In this document: positions 50,793 to 62,437 of the stretch, piece after piece | Layout of the letters: each line of letters starts with the position of its first letter | Numbering within the stretch: the first letter of the stretch is position 1 | NCBI RefSeq assembly: GCF_019880225.1 | Contig: NZ_CP082284.1 | Span: forward strand, 1,488,001-1,552,000 | Source of the DNA: Halobaculum rubrum | GTDB taxonomy: Archaea > Halobacteriota > Halobacteria > Halobacteriales > Haloferacaceae | DNA: 64,000 nt | Direction of reading: 5' to 3' | Notes under the pieces: model-generated | What the model was told of the DNA's origin: nothing | Databases searched by the model: none | What the model saw: the letters and a program-made list of their open reading frames with translations, nothing else | Translations under genes and position numbers: made by a program

Positions 50793-51822
50793 CCCGACCG
50801 ACGCCGACGGCGAGCCGGCGGACGCGACGGCGCCGATGCTCGGCATCGAACTCGCGCCTGAGCACCCGGTCGACCGGATGGTCGAGCTGGGGACGCTCGC
50901 GGAGGAGTCGGGCTTCGATTCGCTGTTCGTCTCTCACCACTACAACAACCGCGACGCGTTCTCGGTGCTCTCGCGGCTCGCCGCCGCGACCGACGACGCC
51001 CGCCTCGGCCCCGGCGTCGTCAATCCGCTGGAGTTCCACCCGGCGACGCTCGCCTCGAAGGTGGCGACGCTCGACGAAGCCAGCGGCGGCCGCGCCGTCT
51101 TCGGCGTCGGCCCCGGCGACCCCTCGACGCTGCGCAACCTCGGGCTCGGCGACGGGCGGGGCCTCCGTCCGGTGCTGGAGGCGTTCAAGACCGCACGGAA
51201 GCTGTGGGCCGGCGAGCGCGTCGACGGCGCGTCCACCTTCGACGCCGACGACGCCGGACTGAACTACACACCACCGCAGGGCGCCGACATCCCGGTGTAC
51301 GTCGGCGGCGAGGGGCCGCACATGTGCCGGATGGCGGGCAAACACGCCGACGGCCTGCTGTTCAACGGCTCACACCCCGACGACCTCGCGTGGGCGCGCG
51401 AGCAGGTCGAGCAGGGGAAATCCGACCGACCGGACTCGCGCGGCGAGTTCGACCTCGCGGCGTACGCCGCCGTCAGCGTCGCCGCCGACCCGAACGAGGC
51501 GCGGGAGGCCGCCCGGCCCCCGGTGGCGTTCATCGCCGCCGGCGCGGCCCCGCCGGTGCTTGAGCGCCACGGGATCGACGTGGACCTGGCCGGCGATATC
51601 GGCGACCACATCGCAGCCGGCGACTTTTCGGAGGCGTTCGACCTGGTCACGCCCGCGATGGTCGACGCGTTCTGCATGGCCGGCGACGCCGCGGCGGTCG
51701 CCGACCGGATGGCGGCGGTGCTGGAGCACGCCGACTCGCTGGTCGTCGGCTCGCCGCTGGGCCCGGATCTCGACGCGGCGATCGAGCTGGCGGCCGAGGC
51801 GGCCGCTCGGGCGACGGAGTAG
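50785..51822 (+). CDS. F420-dependent reductase, Mer-like (luciferase-like fold)
   Basis: A 345-residue LLM-class TIM-barrel protein of the F420-dependent group. Supporting segments are HHYNNRDAFSVLSRLAAATD near 52, LGPGVVNPLEFHPATLASK near 72, RAVFGVGPGDPSTLRNLGLG near 100, and VYVGGEGPHMCRMAGKHADG near 172. Haloarchaeal members are annotated as 5,10-methylenetetrahydromethanopterin (or folate) reductases, but the true substrate is unproven since these organisms do not make methane. It overlaps cofE by eight bases, supporting use of F420. The N-terminal ~18 residues are acidic and dispensable in appearance. Confidence 0.85.
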   Translation: MSSPTDADGEPADATAPMLGIELAPEHPVDRMVELGTLAEESGFDSLFVSHHYNNRDAFSVLSRLAAATDDARLGPGVVNPLEFHPATLASKVATLDEASGGRAVFGVGPGDPSTLRNLGLGDGRGLRPVLEAFKTARKLWAGERVDGASTFDADDAGLNYTPPQGADIPVYVGGEGPHMCRMAGKHADGLLFNGSHPDDLAWAREQVEQGKSDRPDSRGEFDLAAYAAVSVAADPNEAREAARPPVAFIAAGAAPPVLERHGIDVDLAGDIGDHIAAGDFSEAFDLVTPAMVDAFCMAGDAAAVADRMAAVLEHADSLVVGSPLGPDLDAAIELAAEAAARATE

Positions 51823-51860
51823 AACGGCGGAGAAGTTCTCTTGGTCTTCGAGCGGCCGGT

Positions 51861-52100
51861 TCAGCGCTGGCCGCGGACGCGCTGGCTCTTCGCCGGGAGG
51901 TTGCCGATGCCGAACTCGTAGCCGAGCGCGCCGAGCGCGAGGTAGCCCAGCGCCAGCGACGCCCCGCCGACGAACGTGGCGCCGAACAGGAACGAGACGA
52001 ACGACAGCGGGTCCCGAAGCGCCACGTCCGTCACGAAGATGACGATCAGGTCGATGACGCTGGTGACCAGCCGAGCGACGAAGTCGATGACGGTTACCAT
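51861..52100 (-). CDS. Small membrane protein of unknown function
   Basis: A 79-residue protein with an N-terminal amphipathic/hydrophobic stretch (MVTVIDFVARLVTSVIDLIV) and a second hydrophobic helix (FLFGATFVGGASLALGYLAL), ending in basic KSQRVRGQR. Two membrane helices are likely. I recognise no family. It is convergent with the Mer-like gene and divergent from the zinc-ribbon gene at 52220. Confidence 0.65.
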   Translation of the reverse strand: MVTVIDFVARLVTSVIDLIVIFVTDVALRDPLSFVSFLFGATFVGGASLALGYLALGALGYEFGIGNLPAKSQRVRGQR

Positions 52101-52219
52101 GCTCGGCGCTCGGTCCCGCGGGGACTTGAGCGTTGATGTGTCGGCGCCGCGCCCACGGGACGGACGCGTCGCGACCGGCCCGCGCCGGAGTTATGCTCCG
52201 GGCGCCGCTCGGTCGAACC

Positions 52220-52486
52220 GTGTCCGAAGACCGATCGCTGGAGGAGTTCGCCGGCGCCGACGAGGATGCCGACGTCGACGCGGACGCCACGAACACCGAC
52301 GCCACCGCGGACGCCGACGACGAGGGAGGCTCGCCCGAGGGCGACCACCTCGACGCCGTCGACCCCGCGGAGCCGACGTACGATCACTCGCCCGACGGCG
52401 CGCCCTGCGCCGCCTGCGGCGAACGGGTGACGCGCCGCTGGCGCGACGACGGCGACTACGTCTGCGACGACTGCAAGGTGTGGTGA
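52220..52486 (+). CDS. Small acidic protein with C-terminal zinc ribbon
   Basis: An 88-residue protein starting at GTG 52220 (VSEDRSLEEFAGADEDADVD). The first 55 residues are very acidic and disordered. The C-terminus has CAACGERVTRRWRDDGDYVC followed by DDCKVW, a four-Cys zinc ribbon. It resembles haloarchaeal proteins I recall as DUF7573-type. It is convergent with mutL, with a 10-base gap between stops. Function unknown. The GTG is preferred because upstream in-frame codons are basic and unlike the rest. Confidence 0.75.
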   Translation: MSEDRSLEEFAGADEDADVDADATNTDATADADDEGGSPEGDHLDAVDPAEPTYDHSPDGAPCAACGERVTRRWRDDGDYVCDDCKVW

Positions 52487-52496
52487 GACGCGGGGT

Positions 52497-54185
52497 TCAC
52501 CGCGAGCCGTGGCGCTCGAACCCCTCCGCAAGCGTCGACGCCGCCACCGACAGCACCGTCGGCCGACCGTGCGGGCAGGCGTACGGCTGCTCGCACTCGC
52601 CGAGTCGCTCGACGAGCCGAGTCGCCGTCTCGCGGTCGAGCGCGTCGCCGGCCTTCAGCGAGGGGTGACAGGCCAGATCCGCGAGCAACTCCTCCCGGAG
52701 GGAATCGGCGCCGCCGCGGCCGCCAGACTCCCGGAGGTCGGCCGCGACCCCCCGAAGCGCGTCCGCGTCGGCGACGCGCCCCAGCGGCGCCGGCACCGCC
52801 GTCACGCGGTAGGTCGTCCCGCCGAACGGGTCGACCGAGAAGCCGAGCGTCGACAGTTCCCCGCGGTTCTCCTCGACGGCGGCGGCCGTCGGCGGGTCGA
52901 GCGTCACCGTCTCCGCCGGGTCCAACTCGGCCGACGGCACCGCTTCCTCGGCCAGCGCCGCCCGCAGGCGCTCGAAGTTGACGCGCTCGTGGGCGGCGTG
53001 TTGGTCGACGACGAGCAGGTCGTCGCCGGACTCGCAGACGACGTACAGGTCGCGGAGGACCCCGAGTACGGTCGCGTCGGCGAAGTCCGACTCGGCCGCC
53101 TCGACGGGGGCGAGCGAGGTGTCCAGGTCCATCGCCACCTCCCCCGACCGCCGGAGGTCGGCGGTCGTCAGCGCCTCCCGGACCCCGGCCTCGACGGCGT
53201 CGACGACGGCGTCGCCGCCGCGGATCGCGACGCGCTCTTTCGCGGGGTGGACGTTCGGGTCGACCGCCCACGCGGGGAGGTCGAGGTGGACGACGGCGAC
53301 GGGCTCCCGGGCGCTCGGGAGCAGGCTCCCGTATCCGCGGGCGACGGCCCGCCGGATATCGTCGTCGCGGACGGGCCGTCCGTTCACGGCGACGTGGACG
53401 TGATCCCGCGTCGAGCGCGTCGTGGAGGGGTAACAGAGCCGCCCCTCGACCGCGAGGTCCGCAGCGCGGTCGGCGAGGTCGATCCCGGCACGGTGCGTGA
53501 CCGCCGTGGACTCGCCGCCGGTCTCCCGGCCGTACAGCGCGACGAGCGCGTCGCGGAGCCCGGTGCCGGGGGTGGACGCCGTCTCCCGGTCGTCGTGTTC
53601 GAGCGAGAACGCCACGTCGGGCCGGGCGAGCGCGTACGAGGTGAGCAGCTCTGTGACCCGGCCGAACTCCCGCGCGGGGGACGCCAGCGACTCCCGGCGC
53701 GCGGGCCGGTCGCCGAACAGGTCGGTCACGACGACCGTGGTGCCGCGGGCGCGGCCGGCATCTTCGACCGCCTTTTCGCTCCCCGTCACTGCCACTCGTG
53801 TTCCGACGGCTGAGCCGTCGTTCGTCACCAGCTCCAGTCGCCCGGCGTCCGCGACGGCCGCGAGCGCCTCGCCGCGGAAGCCGAGCGTCGTCGCCCCCCG
53901 GAGGTCGTCGGCCGCCCGGATCTTGCTCGTCGTGTGGGGGTCGACCGCGCGGACGGCGTCTTCCCGGCCCATTCCGCGCCCGTCGTCGGCGACGCGGATC
54001 CGGTCGGTGCCGTCGCCGTCGACCGCCACCTCGATCCGCTCGGCGTCGGCGTCGAGCGCGTTCTCCACGAGTTCGGCGACGACGCGGGCCGGCCGGGTGA
54101 TCACCTCGCCGGCGGCGATGCGCTCGACGGTCGCCTCGGACAGTTCGCGGACGGCGGGAGCGTCGATCTCGGCGTCGCGGCTCAC
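52497..54185 (-). CDS. mutL: DNA mismatch repair protein MutL
   Basis: A 562-residue MutL. The N-terminal GHKL ATPase has IAAGEVITRPARVVAELVEN near residue 23, DDGRGMGREDA near 66 and the TTLGFRGEALAAVA block near 100. HPAKERVAIR near 315 is the end of the ATPase domain. The C-terminal endonuclease motif DQHAAHERVNFE (residues 394-405) matches the DQHA(x)2E(x)4E consensus, and ACHPSLKAGD near 512 and CPHGRPT near 540 complete the metal site. So this MutL should nick DNA itself, as in organisms without MutH. Its start overlaps the mutS stop by four bases, so the pair is translationally coupled. Confidence 0.95.
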   Translation of the reverse strand: MSRDAEIDAPAVRELSEATVERIAAGEVITRPARVVAELVENALDADAERIEVAVDGDGTDRIRVADDGRGMGREDAVRAVDPHTTSKIRAADDLRGATTLGFRGEALAAVADAGRLELVTNDGSAVGTRVAVTGSEKAVEDAGRARGTTVVVTDLFGDRPARRESLASPAREFGRVTELLTSYALARPDVAFSLEHDDRETASTPGTGLRDALVALYGRETGGESTAVTHRAGIDLADRAADLAVEGRLCYPSTTRSTRDHVHVAVNGRPVRDDDIRRAVARGYGSLLPSAREPVAVVHLDLPAWAVDPNVHPAKERVAIRGGDAVVDAVEAGVREALTTADLRRSGEVAMDLDTSLAPVEAAESDFADATVLGVLRDLYVVCESGDDLLVVDQHAAHERVNFERLRAALAEEAVPSAELDPAETVTLDPPTAAAVEENRGELSTLGFSVDPFGGTTYRVTAVPAPLGRVADADALRGVAADLRESGGRGGADSLREELLADLACHPSLKAGDALDRETATRLVERLGECEQPYACPHGRPTVLSVAASTLAEGFERHGSR

Positions 54186-57043
54186 GATCGCTCACCGCCG
54201 GCGCCGGTGTCGCCGTGGTCGGTGCCATCGTCGTTGCCGTCATCGCCCGCCTCCTCGGCGCGCCGCTGGAGCTCGTGAAGTCGGTTCAGCGCCTCCAGCG
54301 GCGTCGTCTCAGCGAGGGGGAGGTCGCGGAGATCCGCGAGGAGATCGGCGATCTCGGGGTCGGCGCGAGGCGATCCGGACGCGGTCGGTCGCGACGACGT
54401 ATCGTGCCCGTTCGTCGCGACCTCGTCGAGCGTGCGCTGGGGGGTCGCGTCGGCGGGATCGGAGTCGGCGGTCGACCCTTCCCCGTCACGCTCGGCGGCG
54501 ACGAGGTCGTGCGCGCGGGCGACGACCGATTCCGGGACACCCGCCAACGCCGCGACCTCGACGCCGTACGACGAGGAGGCGGCGCCCTCGCGGACTCGAT
54601 GGAGGAACGTGATATCCCCGTCGCGCTCGGTCGCCGCGAAGTGGCGGTTGACGACGCGGTCGTACTCGTCGGCGAGATCGGTGAGTCCGTGATAGTGGGT
54701 CGCGAACAGGGTCGTCGCGCCCGTCTCGTCGTGGAGGAACTCGACGGCGGCGCGGGCGATGGCCCGACCGTCCGTCGTCGAGGTGCCCCGTCCTACCTCG
54801 TCGAGCAGGACCAGCGAGTCGCCCGTCGCGTCGTGGAGCACGTCGGTCAGCTCGCGCATCTCGCGCATGAACGTCGACTCGCCGCCGGCGATGTCGTCGC
54901 TGGCGCCGACGCGGGTGAACACCCGGTCGACCACCGGAAGCCGGGCCGCGTCGGCGGGGACGAACGACCCCGCCTGCGCGAGCACGACCGCGAGCGCGAC
55001 CTGACGCATGTACGTCGACTTCCCGCTCATGTTCGGTCCGGTGATCAGCGCGACGGTCCCCCGCGGGAGGTCGGCGTCGTTGGGCACGAACTCCTCCGCG
55101 GTCTCCTCGACGACGGGGTGACGGGAGCGATCGAGAGAGATGCCGTCGGCGCTCATCTCGGGCCGGACGTAGTCGCGCTCGACGGCGGCGGTCGCGAGCG
55201 CCGCCAGCGCGTCCACACGAGCCATCGCGTCCGCGAGCGCGCCGATCCGGTCGGACTCGCCGTGCTCACGGCTCGCGTCGCTCGCCGTTCGCTTCGAGGG
55301 CTCACTCCGTTCACCCTCGTCCTCGGCGATCCGATCGCGGAGGTCGGCGAACAGCTCGTACTCCATGGCGTCCGCGCGCTCCTCGGCGCCGAGGATCTCG
55401 TCCTCGCGACGCTTCAGTTCGGGCGTGTAGAAGCGCTCGGAGTTCTTCAGCGTCTGACGCCGGGTGTAGTCGTCGGGCACCTTGTCGAGCTGTCCGTTCG
55501 TCACCTCGATGTAGTAGCCGTGGACCTGCGTGTACCCCACTTCCAGGTTGTCGATCCCGGTGCGTTCGCGCTCGCGTTCCTCCAGGTTCGCGATCCACTC
55601 GCGTCCCTCGCGGGCGGTCGACCGGGTCTCGTCGAGTTCGTCGTCGTAGCCCGCGCGGATCACCCCGCCCTCGGTGATCTCCTGTGGCGGCTCCTCGACG
55701 ACGGCGGCGTCGATCAGCTCGCGGAGGTCGTCGAGCGGATCGAGATCGGCGCGCACCCCGGCCAGCGCCTCTACGCCCGCGATCGCGTCGCGGATCCCCG
55801 GCACCGCCGCGAGCGTGTCGTGGAGCGAGCGGAGGTCGCGGGCGTTCGCGCGGCCCCGGGAGATGCGGCCGGCGAGCCGTTCGAGGTCGTACGCCGCCGA
55901 GAGCGCCTCGCGCACGTCCTCGCGGACGAGCGTGCGCTCGGCGAACGCCGCGACCGCGTCGTGTCGCGCCTCGATGGCCTCGCGGTCGACGAGCGGCCGC
56001 CGGAGCCACGCGCGTAGGCGTCGCCGCCCCAGCGCCGAGCGCGTCTCGTCGAGCGTGTCGAACAGCGTCCGTCCGGACCCGACGTGGTTCTCGAACAGCT
56101 CAAGCCCCCTGAGCGCGGTCGCGTCCAGCCGCAGCGAGCGCCGGGGGTCGTACCGTCGGACGCGGCGGACGTACCCCAGCGGCCCGTCGTCACCCTGGGT
56201 ATACTCGGCGTACGACAACAGTGCGCCGCAGGCGACGCGCTCGGCCGCGCCGAAGCGGTCGGGGTCGGCGTAGCGGTCGAGCACGGCGCGGGCGGCGTCG
56301 ACCTCGAACGTCTCCGGGTCGCGCTCGGTGCGCATGCAGTCGGCGCTGTCGACGACGGCGGGGTCGACCCCGGGGCCGCACAGCAGCTCGGCGGGACCGA
56401 TCCGTGCGAGTTCCTCCTCGACCGCGGCGGCGTCGCCGGCGGTGACGGCGCACTCGCCGGTCGACACGTCGACGTGGGCGACGCCGTACGTGGCGTTCGT
56501 GTCGTCCTCACTGGTCGCGTCGCTCGCGGCCCCCTCCGATCGCCGCTCGCCGTCCCGGTCTCGCCGTGCTCGATCGCGCTCGCTCCCCGTTCGGTTCGAG
56601 GCCTCGGTCCCTTCGCTCGCTACGCAGGCGACGTAGGTGTTCGACCCCTCCGCGAGCAGCTCCTCCTCGACGACGGTGCCGGGGGTGAGCACCTGCGTGA
56701 CCGCGCGATCGACGAGCCCGGACGCCTCCTCCGGGTCCTCGACTTGGTCGGCGACGGCGACGCGGTACTCGGCGTCGAGCAGCCGCTTCAGGTACTTCGG
56801 GGCGTTGTCGACGGGGATGCCACAGGCGGTGTAGGTACCGGTGGAGTCCTCGCGCTCGATCCGGGTGAGCTCGCAGATCCGGGCGACCTCGTCGGCGGCC
56901 TCGCAGAACGCCTTGTAGAAGTCGCCGACGCGGAAGAGGACGATCGCGTCGTCGTACCGCTCGGCGACCCCGACGTACTGCGCGAGCATCGGCGTCAGCT
57001 CCTCCCGGCGGTCGAGCATCGTCGCCGGCGCTCCCGTGACCAT
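54182..57043 (-). CDS. mutS: DNA mismatch repair protein MutS
   Basis: A 953-residue MutS1-type ATPase. The mismatch-binding N-terminal domain begins with VLFRVGDFYKAFCEAADEVA near residue 35; the usual Phe-x-Glu motif reads Phe42-Tyr43-Lys44. The connector, lever and clamp regions follow. The ATPase has Walker A ITGPNMSGKSTYMRQ near 682, DDIAGGESTFMREM near 727, Walker B SLVLLDEVGRGTST near 755 and TTLFATHYH near 790. Two low-complexity inserts (about 140-180 and 575-605) are unusual; see findings. The C-terminal ~120 residues are acidic and disordered before a final helix. MutS recognises mismatches and recruits MutL, encoded next. Total length is longer than bacterial MutS because of the inserts and tail. 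Confidence 0.95.
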   Translation of the reverse strand: MVTGAPATMLDRREELTPMLAQYVGVAERYDDAIVLFRVGDFYKAFCEAADEVARICELTRIEREDSTGTYTACGIPVDNAPKYLKRLLDAEYRVAVADQVEDPEEASGLVDRAVTQVLTPGTVVEEELLAEGSNTYVACVASEGTEASNRTGSERDRARRDRDGERRSEGAASDATSEDDTNATYGVAHVDVSTGECAVTAGDAAAVEEELARIGPAELLCGPGVDPAVVDSADCMRTERDPETFEVDAARAVLDRYADPDRFGAAERVACGALLSYAEYTQGDDGPLGYVRRVRRYDPRRSLRLDATALRGLELFENHVGSGRTLFDTLDETRSALGRRRLRAWLRRPLVDREAIEARHDAVAAFAERTLVREDVREALSAAYDLERLAGRISRGRANARDLRSLHDTLAAVPGIRDAIAGVEALAGVRADLDPLDDLRELIDAAVVEEPPQEITEGGVIRAGYDDELDETRSTAREGREWIANLEERERERTGIDNLEVGYTQVHGYYIEVTNGQLDKVPDDYTRRQTLKNSERFYTPELKRREDEILGAEERADAMEYELFADLRDRIAEDEGERSEPSKRTASDASREHGESDRIGALADAMARVDALAALATAAVERDYVRPEMSADGISLDRSRHPVVEETAEEFVPNDADLPRGTVALITGPNMSGKSTYMRQVALAVVLAQAGSFVPADAARLPVVDRVFTRVGASDDIAGGESTFMREMRELTDVLHDATGDSLVLLDEVGRGTSTTDGRAIARAAVEFLHDETGATTLFATHYHGLTDLADEYDRVVNRHFAATERDGDITFLHRVREGAASSSYGVEVAALAGVPESVVARAHDLVAAERDGEGSTADSDPADATPQRTLDEVATNGHDTSSRPTASGSPRADPEIADLLADLRDLPLAETTPLEALNRLHELQRRAEEAGDDGNDDGTDHGDTGAGGERS

Positions 57044-57336
57044 GTGCTTGGCTGTGAGAGGGGCGGGCGAGCGGCGAAAGGGTTTCGCACCGGCTCGGTC
57101 CGCTCGGCGTCGCCGGTGTCCGTCTCGGTCGCTCCACCCGAAGCGATCGGGGTCGCTCCGATCGGCTCGTCACCTCTCCGTTCTGGTCCGGAGCGCTCGG
57201 GATCGCCCGGCGTCGCCCTGGCGTGACATACGTCCGCATGCGGCAGAGTTAGGTCAGTCCGGCCCTTGACGTGGTCTGTGAACGGCACCCAGACAGCCCG
57301 CATCCGGGTGTACTCTTCCGCCGGGGTGTGCGCCGC

Positions 57337-58356
57337 GTGAGCGACGCAGAGGCGGAACCCGAGACCGAGCCGGATGTCGACGAGGAGGCGGACCCCACCG
57401 CCGCGGAACGGGACGGCTCGGCCGGAGCCGCCCCGCTTCCCGTGTCGGAGGCGGCGGACCTCGTCGACCGCGTCGCCGACAACGTCTCCCGGGTCATCGT
57501 CGGCAACGACGCCGCGATCGAGCACATCCTCGTGACCGTCCTCGCTCGGGGCCACCTCCTGTTGGAGGACGTGCCCGGCGTCGGCAAGACGATGCTCGCG
57601 CGATCGCTTGCGACCTCGGTCGACTGCGAGTTCAAGCGCGTCCAGTTCACGCCCGACCTCCTCCCGTCGGACGTGACCGGGATCAACGTGTACAACCAGA
57701 AACGCGGCGAGTTCGAGTTCCGTCCCGGGCCGGTGTTCGCGAACATCGTCCTCGGCGACGAGATCAATCGCGCGCCGCCGAAGACGCAGTCGGCGCTGCT
57801 GGAGGCGATGGAGGAGCGACAGGTGACCGTCGACGGCGTCACCCGCGAGCTCCCGGACCCCTTCACCGTCATCGCGACGCAAAACGACGTGGAGCCCGGG
57901 CGCACCTACGAGCTCCCGCTGGCGGAGGTCGACCGCTTCATGAAGAAGCTCCGGCTGGGCTACCCGGACCGGACCGACGAGACGGAGATGCTGGGCCGCA
58001 CGGCCGGCGAGCATCCGATCGAGTCGCTGGAGTCGGTGGCGACGACCGGGGAGCTGCGTCGCGCCCGCGCGACCGTCGGCGAGGTCGGTGTCTCCGAGCC
58101 GGTCCGCGAGTACGTCACCGATCTGGCGACGTACACCCGCGAGCACGCCCAACTCGGCGTGAGTCCCCGCGGCAGCATCGCGCTCGTGCGCGCCGCCCAG
58201 GCTCGCGCGGTCATCGACGGCCGCGACTACGTCGTCCCCGACGACGTGCAGACGGAGGCTCGGTCGGTGTTCGCCCACCGCGTCCGCCCCCGGACCGGCA
58301 GCGAGTCCGGCCTCGACGTGGTCGAGGACGCCCTCTCGTCGGTGGCCGTCGAGTAA
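57337..58356 (+). CDS. MoxR-family AAA ATPase
   Basis: A 339-residue MoxR AAA+ ATPase, start at GTG 57337 (VSDAEAEPET). The first 30 residues are acidic and disordered. Walker A EDVPGVGKTMLARS is near residue 72, Walker B IVLGDEINRAPPKTQSALLE near 130, sensor 1 TVIATQNDVEPG near 165, and the sensor 2 region VSPRGSIALVRAAQARA near 270. MoxR proteins act as chaperones for metal or subunit insertion into extracytoplasmic protein complexes. The DUF58 gene begins two bases after its stop and the transglutaminase gene follows, a well-known conserved module. Confidence 0.92.
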   Translation: MSDAEAEPETEPDVDEEADPTAAERDGSAGAAPLPVSEAADLVDRVADNVSRVIVGNDAAIEHILVTVLARGHLLLEDVPGVGKTMLARSLATSVDCEFKRVQFTPDLLPSDVTGINVYNQKRGEFEFRPGPVFANIVLGDEINRAPPKTQSALLEAMEERQVTVDGVTRELPDPFTVIATQNDVEPGRTYELPLAEVDRFMKKLRLGYPDRTDETEMLGRTAGEHPIESLESVATTGELRRARATVGEVGVSEPVREYVTDLATYTREHAQLGVSPRGSIALVRAAQARAVIDGRDYVVPDDVQTEARSVFAHRVRPRTGSESGLDVVEDALSSVAVE

Positions 58357-58358
58357 TT

Positions 58359-59476
58359 ATGCGGCTCACCCGACGCGGGAGGGTCGTCGTCGCGGTCGCC
58401 GTCATCGCCGTCGTCTCCGGGCTCGCGTTCGGTCCGCGCTCGCTCAACGCCGTCGTCGTCCCCGCGATCGTCGCGTTGAGCGCCGCATACCTCCAACTGC
58501 GCTGGGTCGAGCCGCCGGCGGTCGCGCGCGACGTGCCGCCGGACGACCACGTCGGACGGACGTACCCCGTCCGGCTGTTCTTCGGCGACCGCGACGGCCC
58601 CCGCCCGAGCGCCGGGGCGGGGATGGACCGCCCGTTCGCCGGCGTCGTCCGCGAGCGCGTCGCCGACGGGGTCCGACTCGCCGGCACGGACGGCGGCGAC
58701 GCCGACGGCGGGCTCGCCGTCTTCGAGACGGTCGTCGGCGCGGTTCCGGTCGAGTACGAGGTGACCTACGAGTCGCGCGGTCGCCACCGGTTCGGCCCGG
58801 CGGACGTGACCGCCCGCGACGCGCTCGGACTCGCGGAGACCGACCTGTCGACGACGGCGACGAGCGAGGTGCTCGTCTACCCCACGGTCCACGCCATCGC
58901 CGGCTGGGCCCGCCGCGACCTGCGCGCGCTCCACGAGACGGGCGTCCACGAGGAGCGCCGCGAGTTCGACCGGCTCCGCGAGTACGCCCGCGGCGACTCG
59001 CTGCGGGACGTCCACTGGAAGTCGACCGCCAAGCGGGAGGACCTCATCGTGAAGGAGTTCTCCGCGGAGGCGGAGACGGAGGCGGTCTCGGTCGCGGCCG
59101 GCGCCGCCGCGGCGCCCGGCGCCGCCGACGGGATGGCCGAGGCGACCGCGAGCCTCGCGCTCGCGCTCGTCGAGGACGGCGTTCCGGTCGACGTGTCGCT
59201 CCCGGACGGAACCCTCACGGTCACGGGCGAGCGCGGCAGTCAGGTCCGCCTGCTCGAACGGCTCGCGGTGATCGGTCCCGGCCGCGTCGCCGACGCGGAC
59301 GCCGACGTGACGGTGTACGGCGAGGCGGACGGCGTGCGCGTCTCCGTGGCCGGGGAGGACCACGAGTTCGCGGACTTCCGCTCGGACCGACCCGCGACAT
59401 ACGGCGTCTCGCGGCCCGACCCGCGGACTGGCTCCGAGCGCGGAACCGGCTCCACAGCGGACGGGGAGGTGGCCGC

Positions 59477-59480
<4 letters not shown>
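58359..59480 (+). CDS. DUF58 domain membrane protein
   Basis: A 373-residue protein with two N-terminal membrane helices (VVVAVAVIAVVSGLAF, then SLNAVVVPAIVALSAAYL). An immunoglobulin-like beta region (EYEVTYESRGRHRFGPADV) leads to the DUF58 core GVHEERREFDRLREYARGDS followed by LRDVHWKSTAKREDL, the family signature. DUF58 proteins partner MoxR ATPases and TgpA-type transglutaminases in membrane-linked complexes. It starts two bases after the MoxR stop and overlaps the next gene by four bases. A final VASSV-like acidic tail is halophile-typical. Confidence 0.92.
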
Positions 59481-62241
<2,761 letters not shown>

Positions 62242-62437
62242 CCATCGGGCCGACCTGACACCCGCACTCGAGCAGTCGCGATTCGTTCCTTCGTTTTCCG
62301 CGTCGCCAGCGACTGGACCCCCTCGCACGCGACGGCCGGCGTTCCCGGGTCGTCGCTGTGGGTCGTCGCCTGACCCGGTGTCGCTCCCGTCACACGCACG
62401 CCAACGGCTTTAGGTGGCGTCGACCTACTCCCGGCAG

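Noticed and set aside
57044-57336. A gene between mutS and the MoxR gene
   Set aside because: Only short frames with shadow-like composition are present; the stretch probably contains the two divergent promoters.
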